Numbered from the stretch's first letter, positions 1-12,669 are shown. The stretch is 64,000 bases of DNA from Amanita rubescens (GCA_015039365.1 WION01000020.1:124001-188000); one strand, 5' to 3'. Made by a program: numbers and translations. The notes: generated by a model not told the origin, from the letters alone.

Positions 1-1460
1 ATACGGCAAAGCTTCAGCCCAGTATGGCAACTTTGGCTAAAGGTGAGTACTGCGTGGATCGTCCCTCCGGGCAGGATAAAACGTGTTTGTTCATCGTCCA
101 ACAGCAACAACTCCAACCCTTCTAATCGATCAATGGCGTCTTCGGTTGAAAAGGTAATGAGCCCTGAAAAATGCTCTCGCACGTAGATATCAAGATTGCT
201 CGGGGTGGGAGGCCAACAAAGCCAGAGTTTTCGTCCATTGATATGCTGGATGAGCTGGGAAGATCCGCAGTAATCCGTATGGGGGGTTGTGATGGCTCCT
301 ATCGGGACAAGACAGCTTGCCCAGGCCCACGGATGGTCTGATTTCTTCTTTTCCGTTTTCCTCTCGCACACAAACTCCGTACAGTCCTCGACCAGGTTCG
401 GTAATAGGTTAACTTTATCTAGGCCAGAGGATGATGCAGGAATGGTGAGAGCGCCAATCGGGAGAACCTTTTCACCCGAACTGTCTCCAGACAAGGGAAA
501 CAATTTTAACAGCTTTTCGATCGGGGTGTGGTTTGCGGGACCATTGCGTAAAAAATTGACAATACTCGCATGGTTGCCATTTCTTCTCGCCTCAGATAAG
601 TCCGTTATGACATGCGACATGTCTGGTTTGTCCGAGTCCCCCTTCGAGAGGTGTCCGGTACTCTGAGCATGGATAATGATGATATGTTTTAATTCTGGCC
701 CATGTGGCCATGAAGGGACCGATTCCGAGGACCTGGATAGGGCCGTCACTAACTTCGAAAGGATTTTCCGCCCTTGTTCATGCAGCGTTGGGTGCGCAGC
801 GTCGGTGATATCCTTACTCTGCCACCGATGATATTCTTCCATGATCCATGAGGGAGCTAAAATATATTTTCAGAGACTTATTTCTTAGCAGAGAGGAGCG
901 GATCATATTACTACTGCGATCGAAGGTCATCGAGTCTGTTCGAGCTCGTTTTTTCGCTTTTTGTGAGTCACCATCTATCGTTGCTAGGTAAGAATGCTTT
1001 CAAGTTCGGTTCTTGGCATTCTCGTACCGTGACTTGGCTCAACTGCATCATGATCTCCCCCTCCAGATGTTGAATCGAGTCGCTTAGACGTTCGGCGCTT
1101 GCTGTTGGCAGAGTAGTTTCTAGCGTTTCTCCATGTGAATGAAAAGTCATCCAAGAAATACAATGAGATTTCCGGATGTCTGGTGTAGGGTTTGCCATTG
1201 TCATGCCTACGTTTGTCTGCATGTCTCCAGCCGTCTTCAGTCTTATAATAAACCTGGTGTTTTTCGTAGTTTTTCGGCCGTTCTATTGTGCGTTGAAAGT
1301 TTAGGGTATCGGTAACTTCCTGTGTATCTGAACTTTCGACCCCAATATCTCCAATGTTGCCCACGTCGGCCTGTGGAGAATGGGGACCAACGAAGATTTT
1401 GTACTCTATCCGTTCGGATTCGTTTTTGAACGATTTTCTAAAGATTGATGGGTATTGTTC
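1..1460 (-). CDS. JmjC-domain protein, C-terminal part cut by the window edge
   Basis: The minus strand is open from about 862 down to base 1 (about 287 codons without stop), with an intron 3' end (TATATTTTAG) just upstream. This exon carries the JmjC Fe(II)/2-oxoglutarate signature: an HxD pair in TPHTDYCGSSQ, then a glycine-lysine-tryptophan stretch (NGRKLWLCWPP), and the distal histidine in PGGTIHAVL. A second open segment at about 1459–984 in the same orientation reads as the N-terminal part (FVGPHSPQADVGNIGDIG) and is probably joined by one or more introns that I could not place. JmjC proteins are hydroxylases or demethylases acting on protein or chromatin. The family is large in Agaricomycetes, so the substrate cannot be named. 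Start codon and C-terminus are not defined here. Confidence 0.75.
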
Positions 1461-1599
1461 TTACAAGGTGGTATTTTGTCAGTTTAATTATTGAGGACTA
1501 GATTTCTCAGTGATACCTTGGGCCATTCTTAAAATAGAATTTCAATGGGTATCAAGTCTTGGGATATCGGTAATGAGAGCGCGTGATCACACCGAGTCA

Positions 1600-1695
1600 G
1601 AAATTAGAGAGAGAGACAAAGAGAGCCAATGAGAGCCAATGAGAGCCAATGAGAGCCTAAGAGAGCCAAAGAGAGCCTAAGAGAGTTTGAGAGAG
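1600..1695. repeat. GAGAGCC-type microsatellite
   Basis: Imperfect tandem repeats of GAGAGCCAAT, GAGAGCCTAA and GAGAGCCAAA. The same motif family recurs at 3818–3900, and its reverse complement (GCTCTCTTT) appears around 26960–27000. Short open frames across it are repeat artefacts. Confidence 0.8.
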
Positions 1696-1829
1696 ATTCG
1701 CCCCTTTCAATTGGCAGGACTCGGCGTTGCCTCGACAGCTTCTCTCCTCTCTTCACCTTCCTCTTATGACATCCTGACGCATAAACCACACGTTGCGTTT
1801 CTCCCAAGGGATAGACTTTCGGGTCGCCC

Positions 1830-2345
1830 TTTCCCAATCGAACATGCGTACCATCTTGCTGGTTTACTGATTGGCCAGGCTACCTTACTCTTTCAACGGT
1901 TCATCCATAGGTTAGATTCCATGCCACCTGATGTGCATTCTCTTTTACTGGTTCATCCACAGGTTAGATTTCGCTATTATGAACAGTTCCTGACGTCATT
2001 GAAGTTCTTGCAGTTGTGGATGACTCCGACGATGTGGATCATTGCTTCTGGCACAACGGGGGAATCGTCGGGAGCATCGGCGATTGCCAAAAACGCTATC
2101 GGGGTATGTAACCTGACTGCATCCAAGCCGAGCTAGGTGTGTCTCGTTCGCAGCATCGGCCCCTGAAATCTTCATGTGAAGGATTTGGTCTTTTCCGGCA
2201 GCATTCACCTTCCAACAATTTAATAGAGTCCTCCCCTCGCGATCGTCCTGAATTGGATGTCTCCCAAACAGCAGCCTTGAATCGACTGCTTTCCCGTAGT
2301 GTCAAGACAACTTGCCGAGAACGCTCAGGCTGGAACAGTCCATAG
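1830..2345 (+). pseudogene. truncated Plavaka transposase 5' fragment, copy A
   Basis: The segment matches the 5' exons of the intact Plavaka gene at 5484–9920: the duplicated exon end followed by GGTTAGATTTC, the next intron end, and the exon reading about GATTGCCAAAAACGCTATC, equivalent to 6100–6130. Intron sequence is retained, so it is a DNA-level copy rather than a retrocopy. It has no transposase core and contains stops. Confidence 0.7.
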
Positions 2346-2360
2346 CGACAGTACGTCGTT

Positions 2361-3420
2361 TTACGTCTCGCAAGCTGACCGGTTGCTCTAATCCTTTATC
2401 ACTGCGATAGAAAGTTGCTCAATGGGATCCAGAAGCTTTGCCTTCAATACGTCCGGTCCTAATACTGCGTCGTTCACTTTCTTGCTGATGTTGTGCCCCT
2501 TGCAGGTTCTCTCTTATTCGGTACATACGGCTCCTCTGCCATCAGCCTCTAGTATCTTTGCGCATCCTCCAACTTTTTATGCATGAAACACGCATCCTGT
2601 GCTGTTCCTTCTATCACCAGGCCCGTAAGTGCTCCATTCTCTCAATTTGCGTCTCGCACGCTAACCGATTCCTTTATTTATGTATCTCCACGATAGAAAG
2701 TTGCTCAATGGAATTCGGAAGCATTCCTCTCAGTAAGTCCAGCCCTAATACCCCGTCGTTCGCTTTCTCGCTGACGTTGTTGCCATGCTGGCGGCACATT
2801 CTCCCTTATTCGGCGCATACGACCCCTCTATCGTTGGCTTCCCACTTCTTTCTTCATTTCAATGCATCCTTCAACTTTCTATGCACGAAACACGCATCCA
2901 GTGCCGTTCCTTCTATCACTGGCCCGTAAGTGCTCCACTTCGCTCAATTCGTGCCTCGCACGCTAACCGATCGATTTAATTCAGTATTTCCATGATAGAA
3001 AGTTCCCCAACGCGTCCCTCTGTCATTTTCTCTATACAGTCGGTCACAATATCGCCTTGTTCTCCCCCCATCCCAAGTTCTTCGCGTTGGCCAGCGCGTT
3101 CGCCCAATTTGGCAGGCACGTCACGCGTGACGGCACCCGCACATACTAGCGTTGATCTTGCTTTAGCTCGTGCATTGAGGACTTTGCTATAACGTAGTTG
3201 TCCGGCGGGTTTGATTGCGCGTCACCCGTTCTGCAGAGGGAGTAGTTCTTGCATTTCTGGTAAGGTGACGCGCATTTTCCGTTCTCAAGTCACTGAACCA
3301 TGACCTCGAACCAAGCGGCCCACAGACCTACGTTTTGATCGCCATATCGAGCTCTACCCCCGTAGGTCTTGTTTCTCGCCCTGCACATTAATCAATTGTT
3401 TTGACCTGTGTTTCCGCGAT
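2361..3420. repeat. tandem units of about 300 bp
   Basis: Three to four diverged units start near 2361, 2650, 2950 and 3390. Each contains CTCGCACGCTAACCGATT, a run ending in CGATAGAAAGTTGC, and GTCGTTCGCTTTCTTGC. Parts look like an intron (GTAAGTGCTCC to GATAG) between exon-like pieces. Two further units are at about 4758 and 5028. No continuous coding frame is supported. Confidence 0.6.
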
Positions 3421-3751
3421 AGAAAGTCGTGCATACCATCCATTTACATGACGGTCTCACCCTGCCACGCTCAAACTCTGCCACTCTCGCAGTAGCCGAC
3501 GTACTTCGCGTTCCTTGTATCTGTCGTCTTTGTTAATAAATTGTATTCTGGTGCGAGTGATAACATGACGCGGGCGATGGAAAGCAAGGTAATAGATACA
3601 AGCAAGATGATACGCATTAGATACGATGGTATTGAAAACGGCCTGATCACTCTAGGCTAAAAACTTCGCGAGTGGGTACTCAACATGTATCTCAACGTCG
3701 TTCATGCTATCCTGCCTACGTTGAAAGTCTGACTTGTCTGACTTTCCTGCT

Positions 3752-5240
3752 TACCTTGGACCATTCTCAAAATAGAATTTCAATGGGTAGGGATAATTGA
3801 GAGCGCGTGATCACGGGTCAGGAGAGAGACAAAGAGAGACAAAGAGAGCCTAAGAGAGCCTAAGAGAGCCTAAGAGAGATTAAGAGAGATTAAGAGAGAT
3901 TCGCCCCTTTTGGCAGGACTCGGCGTCGACACTCCTCTCTTCACCTTCCTCTTATGTCATCCGAGCTCACGCAGAAACCACAGGAGTTAGACGTTGCGTC
4001 GCTCCCAAGGGATAGACTTTTGGGTCGCCCTTTCTCAATCGAACATGCGTACCATCTTGCTGGTTTACTGATTGGCCAGGCTACCTTACGCTTTCGACGG
4101 TTCATCCATAGGTTAGATTCCATGCGCTCTTTATTATATCGCTTATGAACGGTTCCTCAGGCTGTTGAACGAAGCCAAGTGGATTAGGAATGTAACACCT
4201 GATGTCCATACTCTTTTACTGGTTCATCCACAGGTTAGATTTCGCTATTATGAACAGTTCCTCGCGTCATTGAAGTTTTTGCAGTTGTGGATGACGACGT
4301 GGAATGCTGCTGGCACAACGGGGGAATCGTCGGGAGCATCGGCGATTGCCAAAAACGCTATCGAGGTGTGGAACCTGAGCCTCCAGCACCTCTTTCTTCA
4401 GCACCCTCACAGATCCTCCCTGAATGCATCCAAGCCGAGCTAGGTGTGTCTCGTCCGCAGCAGCGGCCCCGAAAGTCTTCACGTGAAGGATTTGGTCTTT
4501 TCTGGCGGTGTTACAATATTCGACTACATGAATGAGATGCTTGGCCGCATTCACCTTCCAACGATATAATAGAGTCCTCCCCTGACGCCGTCCCGGTGGA
4601 AGAGCGGCGTTGGAATTGGAGTCGTCCTGAATTGGATGTCTCTCAGAGACCAGCCTTGAATCGGCTGCTTTCCCGTAGTGTCCAGACAACTTGCAGCTCA
4701 CCCCGTTACCAGCACTCTCTGCCCAACTGGTTCAGGCTGGAACGGTGATTTGAGTACGTCATTTGCGTCTCGCAAGCTGACCGGTCACTCTAATTCTGTA
4801 TCACTGCAATAGAAAGTTATTCAATGTAATTCAGAAGCATTACCTTCAATACGTCCGGTCCTAATACCACGTCGTTCGCTTTCTTGCCAACGTTGTGCAC
4901 GTTGGCGGCGGGTTCTCTCTTATTCGGCGCATACGGCTCCTCTACCATCAGCTTCTAGCATCTTTTCTTATTTTCAACGCATCCTGTGCCGTTCCTTCTA
5001 TTACCAGGCCCGTAAGCCTCTCAATTTGGATCTTGCATGCTAACAGATTCTTTTAATTCCCTATTTCCGTGATAGAAAGTTGCCCAATGCGTCCTTTGGT
5101 AATTTTACTCGATACGCCCTCGTTCGCCCAGTTTGGCAGGCGCGTGACCGCCCACCAATCTATCTCACCGAATCTGGTAGTTGTCCGGGATCAGGGACCG
5201 TATTTTGTCATAACATTGCTAATTACTATACGCGATATGT
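3752..5240. repeat. duplicated block, copy B
   Basis: Second copy of the block at 1513–3420, with the same lead-in (3752–3820), microsatellite (3818–3900), Plavaka fragment (about 4020–4640) and two 300-bp units (4758–5100). It lies directly upstream of the intact Plavaka gene. Confidence 0.7.
4020..4640 (+). pseudogene. truncated Plavaka transposase 5' fragment, copy B
   Basis: Positions 4201–4510 align with 5940–6250 of the intact Plavaka gene, including the intron that begins GTTAGATTTCGC and the exon coding for the proline-rich linker. It ends before the conserved core. It is longer than copy A (1830–2345) and keeps the segment corresponding to the PEPPAPL linker of the intact protein, though shifted and interrupted. 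Confidence 0.7.
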
Positions 5241-5483
5241 TGAGCCTACGCAAATAAGATTTACTAGCCTAAATGTGAACCGTGGTGCCAGCTAGGGTCA
5301 TCAATGCCGTACCCACCGTGGCACTGCCGCAGAATGACTCACCTAGGAACGACCTAGTACTAGTTGTTGCTCCCCGTCGCTTCGCGCTTTTCCCTGCAAC
5401 CTTCATACTCGAAGAGTCCAAGACCTGGATTCACGGGGCTATAGATTATCTTGATAGCCGCTGCACAGCACGCATCCTCCGCC

Positions 5484-8400
5484 ATGAATTCGCGAGAATT
5501 AGAAGCTTGGTTTCGAATTTGCGTCTGCGGGCGAGTGTTCTCGACGCCGCAAGCATTTAGTTATCACCAGCGCAGTTGTCCGAAGATGAAGCGACGGTTA
5601 TCAGCTGCTCTCGAAAAGGCCGGTGAAGCCTGGCGGGCAAAGAAACGCCAAAGAATTGACGGAGCTCAAGCTGCGGGTTGCTCTTCAAGTGAACATGTAA
5701 CAGCTGAAGTGCAATCAACAATTCCTCAAGCCATTGAGGCAAGTCAAGCTGTAGATTGCTCTTCAAACGGAAATATAACAGCCGATCTGCAATCGAATGT
5801 CGATCCTCTGTCACCAGTTCATTCACAGGTTAGATTTCATGCACCTTCTGCAATGTAGCTTATGAAAGTTCCTCAGGTCATTGACGGAAATCAAGCTGTG
5901 GACTGCTTTTCAAATGCAAATGTGACAACCGAACTGCAATCGAATAATGATGCACTTTCCCTGGTTCACCCACAGGTTAGATTCCACGCACTCCCTCCCG
6001 TATCGCGTATGAACAGTTCCCCAGGCCGTTGAAGCTCCTGCAGTTATGGATGATGACGACGACGTGGATCGGCCGCTGGCACAGCGGAGGAATCGTCGGG
6101 AGGATCGGAGACTGCCAAAACGTTATCGAGACGTGGAACCTGAGCCTCCAGCACCTCTTCCTCCAGTTCCCTCGCAGGTCCTGCCTGAATGCGTCCAAGC
6201 TGAGCCAGAAGTGTCTCGTCCGCAGCACCAACTCCTCAAGACCTTATGCGACGGATTCGGTTTTTTTCGGCAGTATTACGCTATCAAACTACCTGAACAT
6301 GATACTTTGCAGCACTCATCTTCCAACGGTTTAATAGAATCGTCTCCTGACTCCCTTCCGGTCGATATCTACCACCCATATCCAAACCAATCCTCATTTC
6401 TGCTAGGGGAGTGGTATTGGAACGGCGGCGAAAAGAAGTCGCAGTCAAGCTTTCGGAATCTCCTTCAAATAGTTGGGCACCCCTCCTTTTGTCCGGAAGA
6501 TGTTTCCGGCAAGAATTGGCGGCTTATCGATGCAAAGCTGAGCGGAGAGCGCCTCGACAGCTCGGATGATGACGACATCGGGGCGAATAAGCAGTCGGAG
6601 GCTAACAAGCGGTCAAAAGTGAATCAACCGTCGGAAGCGAACAAGCGGTCAAAAGTGAATCAACCGTCGGAAGCGAACAGGCAGTCAAAGGGAGGTTGGA
6701 TCCAAACACCGGTCAAGATCAACGTCCCTTTCCACAATCGAATGTTGCATCCAGGGCCAAAAGACTTTGATGCGGGTGTCCTACATCATCGCAGGTTGAT
6801 ATCGGTGATCAAAGAAAAGATTACCCAAACCTCTGCTTCTGGTTTTCAGTTCGAACCGTATGAACTTTTTTGGCAGCCAAGCGATACTGTTGACCCAGTC
6901 CGAGTTTACGGCGAACTCTATACATCGGAGGCGTTCTTTGAAGCTCACCGCATGCTCCAGGATTCTCCTCGAGAACCAGATTGTCAGCTTCCACGCATCG
7001 TACTGGGCCTTATGTTTGCCTCGGATCCCACTCACTTGACGGCCTTCAGCACTAAAAAACTTTGCCCCATTTATCTTGCGATTGGAAACGAATCAAAAGA
7101 CCAGAGGCATGCGTTTGAACACGTTGCCTATTTGGAAACGGTAAGTGAGGTTCGTTCCCTAGCTATGCGTAAATCCTCAATTTTGCCGAATGGTAGCTTC
7201 CTGACGCTTTCAAATCCTTTGCGGCAGAGAATATTGGCCGGAAAGGAATCAGCTCTACCTTTATGGCACATTGCCAGCGAGAAATATTCCACGCTCAATG
7301 GGCAATCATTCTTGACGATGAATTCCTGAAAGCGTATGAGCACGGTGTGATAATCGAGTGCCGTGACGGCATCCATCGTCGTTTTTACCCTCGCATATTT
7401 ACGTATTCTGCAGACTATCCTGAGAAGTAATCTTTCACCTATTGCACGTCGGCGTTCTGCAAAACTCACACAACTGTTCTAGAATACTTATTGCTGGTAT
7501 CCGCAACCTTGGTCGCTGTCTTTGCCCTCGATGTCTCATTCCGAAGGATCGTGTACCCAATATGGGAATGAAACGAGACATGGCACAGCGCACCTCTCTT
7601 GCACGGGTCGATGACCTCAAGCGCCATGGTCTTGTCAAGGCTGCACGCCGGATCATATACGAAAAGAATTATATGATCAACACGGAAGCGGTAGAGCATC
7701 TTCTACAAGAGGACTCCCTTGTTCCGGCATCGGTAGGTTGCCAATTTTAGCGATGAGATTTTTGTGACACCCATCGTATCAGAATGCGTTCTCCGAGAAG
7801 TTAACGCCGCTTGGCTTCAAAATGTTTGACATGCTTGTTGTGGACTTGATGCATGAAGTTGAGCTGGGCGTTTGGAAGGCGGTGTTTATCCATCTATTAC
7901 GGCTGTTAGAATGCCATGATGAAAGTTTGAAGCATGAGATGGACCGGCGGCAAGTATTGATTGGTTTTCTGGGAGCTAGGCGCTGACTTCCGATTAGCTT
8001 TCGAGAAATCCCAGCTTTTGGTATCGATGGGATAAGGAAAATGACGACCAACCGGTCAGAACTGAAGAAGATGACGGCTCGTGATTACGAAGACATGTTG
8101 CAAGTAGGTAGAATCGCGGGTTAGCATTAATCTAACTAACCTACGAGTCAACTAGTGTGCCATACCCGTTTTTGACGGTCTCTTACCCGAGCCCCACAAC
8201 GCATATGTTCTTAGGGTCCTTTTTGACATGGCTTACTGGCATGGTCTTGCCAAGCTCCGCATGCACACGGACACGACTCTTGCTCTTTTTTCTCAGGTCA
8301 CAACATCTTTCGGCAATAGTATTCGGAAATTCAAGGAAAAAACCTGTAAAGCATTCTCCACCAGAGAATTAGAACGCGAACGTACCGCCCGAATGCGGCG

Positions 8401-9920
8401 TCAGGAAAAGAACGTAGAAACGTCAACTCGTCAGAAACACAATGGCAGTGCGAGGAAGCCAAAGCAACTGAGTCTAAAAACTTATAAGTTTCATGCGCTC
8501 GGCGACTATGTCTATAGTATTCGGCAGTTTGGTACGACGGACTCGTACTCAACTCAACCGGTACGCTCCTCTTGGGACTATATTTAACTCTTTGGCTCAT
8601 GAGGTTCGCCAGAGCGAACGAGAGCACCGAATTTCAAAAGCACGCTTCCTTCGGACCAGCGGCTGGTCAATACCAAAGCAACTATCTAGAATTGAACGAC
8701 GACAGCATCAGATCAGGGCTATCCGCCAGGCTGTGGACGGATGTCATCCTCAAGTAGAGTCAGAGCCCGTTGTTGCCAGCGACCCTGGGGTTCAATACAT
8801 TATGGCAGAGTCAGAGAAATTCTCTGTGCACATTCCGACGTTTCTTCAACAGAATGTGGGTGATCCTGCTGTCAAGGTGAACAATTTGCCCCCTTCCTTG
8901 AGCCTCGCTCATACATCCACCACCGCAGAGCTTTTACCCAAAGCTGAAGCGATATCTTCTTCCTCGTGTTGTAGTGCAACACCTGACGGAGACCGAGTCC
9001 GTCGAAAATCTTGACGTCGGAGTAGCCTCCAACGGCGCTTTGGAAGACAATTTCGTGTTCTTAAGGAACGACAACATTTACGAGCATAAACGTGTTCATT
9101 TTCATTTTACTACTTACGATGTACGGCGTGGAACAGACATTGTGAATCCAGGGACGTCTCGTTGCAACATTATGCTCCTTGCAGATGATGCCACGAGCTC
9201 TTCTTGTCCTCATCGCTTTCTGTATGCCCGTGTCTTAGGTATATATCATGCAAATGTGATCTATACAGGACCTGTGGCACGGGACCATGAACCGCGCCGC
9301 ATTGACTTTTTGTGGGTGCGATGGTTCAAAGTCGTCGATCCATTGTCTTCTGGATGGAGTAGCTCCAGATTGGACTTGGTTCACTTTCCTCCGATGCACC
9401 AAACCAGCTCTTTCGACTTTGTGGATCCAAGAGAAGTATTGCGGGGATGTCATATCATTCCTGCATTTGCTAAAGGCAGGCGACAAGCAAATGGTGATGG
9501 TGTATCACGTTGCGCAAAGGATGGCGAAGATTATCACTTTTATCATGTTAGCCGGTGTGTTCAAGCTTGATGTGGTGATTTTGACTCTAACTCATTTAAA
9601 TACCCAGCTTCTCTGACCGGGATCTTCTCATGCGCTATCACTGGGGCCAAGGCATCGGGCATCGCTACGCATCCACATCCATGACCATTTCCGAAACTGA
9701 TAGTATTCATGATGAGGCAGATGAGGTGGAAAATGATCAATATTTAGGTCTTGAGCTAGACGAGGATTCCGAAGGTGCCAGCGATACGGACGAGTCAAAC
9801 AATTCGGAACTGAGCCTGGATGATCGAGATCCGGAGGGTTGGGAAGACGTGGGGACCTCGGACAGTGGCAGCGACTCTGATTGCCCAAGTGAACAAGACT
9901 CAGAGTTCGATGAGGATTAG
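5484..9920 (+). CDS. Plavaka-type transposase, 11 exons, apparently intact
   Basis: Transposase of a fungal Plavaka (CACTA-like) DNA transposon. Exons: 5484–5828, 5877–5975, 6025–7140, 7197–7426, 7483–7732, 7783–7949, 7998–8103, 8156–8560, 8613–8876, 8929–9554, 9608–9920. All phases fit and give 1,306 codons before the stop. The N-terminus has a C2H2-like finger (CVCGRVFSTPQAFSYHQRSC), followed by a low-complexity linker. The core has family landmarks: YGELYTSEAFFEAH, TYSADYPEK, CPRCLIPKDRVPNMG, VVDLMHEVELGVWK and GTTDSYSTQ. The C-terminal part has TTYDVRRGTD and LMRYHWGQGIGH, then an acidic tail. Exons 2 and 3 begin after near-identical introns, a sign of exon duplication. The sixth intron (7950–7997) begins GCAAGT, a GC–AG intron: with GT splicing the frame breaks, with GC it is perfect. 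I could not define terminal inverted repeats. Confidence 0.88.
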
Positions 9921-11464
9921 CGTTACAAGTATGACGGGGCGTTGCTTGCATTTGTAAGCCTTATCTTTAATTCTGATTATCATACTTTCTAACGTTAGCT
10001 GCTTATGGTCGTTCTGGACGTCCATTTAGTAATTACACTCATTATATAAGTTTTATACATGATGACTGGTGCAACATTTGCTGACGCTACGTATACGGTC
10101 TGCATTTCAAATTAGCTATCAGCCTAATCTATCCTCGCGATTTATCTCCTCAGCTAACATACCTGTTCTTGAGGTACGGGGTGACTTGAACCGAGGTGGC
10201 TAACGTTGGGCGGTACTATGAGGCGTACCGGGGCCGGTGGACGTCTAGCGAAAAGAATTAACATATCCCTCTCCTACAACTCACAATACCCATTAGAGTG
10301 CAGCATTAACCTACCCGGGCCAACAACGCCGTTGTTGGACACATCCTTCCAGAAACCAATATGGCAGCTTGAAGTGGGGCTGTACCGGAAGCGAATGCCA
10401 CAGATGTCCAGGATGCGGGCATGTTAACGAGGTAAGTTTGGTTGCTAATTAGACACGATTTGTGCACCCACGGAACCAGGGCACCACAGGAGCGCCGGTC
10501 TCTTGCTCACTATGATTGCTAGGAGGAACTTGTTGGGACATATGTTTATGTCACGGGTAATCATCCGGAAAAGGGTCTATACTGGAGAATTTTGGGTAAA
10601 GAGATATTACGTTTCGAACCGAGATCGGGAACTCTGCATGATCAATATTCTCTTCTTAATGATCTGTGAGCGAAATAGATGGCGGGCATGAACGAGCTAA
10701 CGAAATACAGGAAATAGAACGTACAATAGTGGCCCTTATACTTTCTATAATAAAACTCACATCGAGAGTCGCGTAGCCACTAGCGCTTGGCAAACCAGCA
10801 GGTCCGCGCAGTGCGTTGTAAAGAAAAAACTACTTGCTAATATACAACAAACGCTAACTTAGCAATACAAGATATTTTATGATCCCCAAATTCCAAAATA
10901 TAGATAAGTTATATTACATCGTCGCCGGCGCCATTATTCCTGAATAAACTACAGATTTAACACCATCCCACCTACTCAGTCAATCCCGGTCCCCTTCGCT
11001 CCCGCCGAATCCTTCCCTTATCTCGTTAGGTCATACGAGCGGTGTAAGTGATTAAGAGTGTGGTTTTGACGTAGAGACGCACAGAAGAGGTCAATGATGG
11101 AAAAGGAACGATGGTCGTCGATGGGCGCTGGGGAATTCAATCGAAACTGGAGACAGCGGTGTGTCGGAGGCTTGATTGGGGTTTGCGAAGTCTTTGGCGC
11201 GTTGATGCGACTATTTGTTGGGTTTATCCTTTGACTTAAGAATCAAATATGAAGAAACAAGAGAATGATTGGGTATATACATTGATGCGAATGACATGGT
11301 ATGGTACATTATATTCTGTTATTCATAACTTAAGTCTTTCATTATCCAGATTCATTTTTTATCTCGTTCCGTCCGTCAACCCTTGTTTCTCATCTTCCGT
11401 GTTCTGCTCCCCTTTCCCTGATATTCCCTATGCTACCCCCAACTCGTTTGCTGTATCTACCGTC
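9921..11464. other. no supported gene
   Basis: AT-rich non-coding DNA following the Plavaka stop. Open frames are short and lack recognisable domains or consistent splice sites. The right end of the Plavaka element may lie here. Confidence 0.5.
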
Positions 11465-11891
11465 TCAAGCAATGCGCAACCCAGTGCACCTTTCCACTAA
11501 GTCAAGATATTCCTCGCCCCACTTGCCACCGTCATCAAAGCCCTCCGATGCCCTCGTTCCCGGGAAGATATGGAGGGTATAGCTTGAATAGCCGTCTTGG
11601 AAGCCGCGAACCGTCCAATGGATTTCATCCAGGGCATCGTGCGCATCGGCCGCCCCCCTCCTCAAGGTTATCGCTATCAGGAAACGTATATCGGGATTTG
11701 ACTCACATTATGACCCAGTCCACACCGCCATCGTTCCCGAATGCCGTCGTTATTTCCTCCGCATTCTCTCTCACCGCCTCCCGCGTCTTCTCTAGCGCTT
11801 CCTCCACCTCTGAATAAAGTAAATCCCATTCGGGATTCCAATTATTGAAGGCGAAGTACCGGTGTTGTGACATAAGGTTGGGAACGTACAC
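11465..11891 (-). CDS. small hypothetical protein, two exons
   Basis: Exons 11891–11707 and 11660–11465 on the minus strand join through a canonical intron (GTGAGTCAAA to CTTGAG) and give 126 residues without a stop. The protein starts MYVPNLMSQHRYFAFNNW and contains a Glu/Lys-rich helix (EVEEALEKTREAVRENAEE), then GFQDGYSSYTLHIFPGTR. No signal peptide or membrane segment is visible. I do not recognise the family. Consistent phase, a canonical intron and biased composition argue for a real gene. An additional upstream exon is possible. Confidence 0.55.
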
Positions 11892-12669
11892 TATAGAATA
11901 CGAAATTGCAGGTAGAGTGACAGAAAGGGCGAGTGAAGTTCACGAAGCACAAGGTGCGAGAATTGATGCGCTTCCAGCCTTATACCTTTCAAGTTGAGAG
12001 AGCGCGAGACAGATTACCATAAATCCTGTCTGCTCTCAATCCAGCGATATTCTGCAGCATCGTCTTCTCCTGCTGACTACGATCTCAAGAATGGGATGGA
12101 GAAGCTGCCGTGTGAGGGTGGCGAAGGGCCGAGGTGAGTCCTGGGGCATTTCATTCTTTATTATAACCTTTCTCTGGATGTTCGTCGACTCCGCCGTAAA
12201 GACTCAGTAACACCTGCCCGCCCTCCGTCCCCGGCTATCCTTCCGATGCGACCTTCAGCCACCTCAATTCCGTGAACGCGAAGATCTAGCAACGCTCGTC
12301 CACCTTACACCGTCGTTCCCCTTCAACCCATTCTAGGCCACTTTTCTGCGACCTTCGACCACGTTTTGCGCCATTTATCCTCACTCTCAATTACCCTCGC
12401 TAATCTCACCTTACAGCTACATTCACCCGCTCTCCGTCTCGGCCTGGCACCATTCAACAAGAGTCCACCCACCCTCGCCCATCATATCTTACAACCAAAT
12501 TCATCCGCTCGCCGTACCAGCTGGTCACCACACTCCTCAATCCTTTAGCAAGCAACATCATACCCCCAACGTCTTTGCCACAACTTACGCACTCTTACGC
12601 ACCTGGGTCATGCACTGTGTTGGAGCTGAAGTTCAACAAAGTCGAGTACTAAAGGTCCGTTCATCGAAG
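11892..12669. other. no supported gene; flank of the LTR element
   Basis: Probable 5' flank of the minus-strand gene at 11465–11891, then pyrimidine-rich DNA. No coding frame with domain evidence. Confidence 0.5.

Larger units (their letters stand above)
1513..3420. repeat. duplicated block, copy A
   Basis: This block and the one at 3752–5240 share the same order of parts: a lead-in containing AATAGAATTTCAATGGGTA and GAGCGCGTGATCAC, a GAGAGCC-type microsatellite, a truncated 5' end of a Plavaka gene, and then units of about 300 bp containing CGATAGAAAGTTGCTCAATG. Copy A has more of the 300-bp units than copy B. The copies are similar but clearly diverged. Confidence 0.7.

Noticed and set aside
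1604..1837. Minus-strand frame ending in Ser/Leu repeats
   Set aside because: It is the translation of the GAGAGCC microsatellite.
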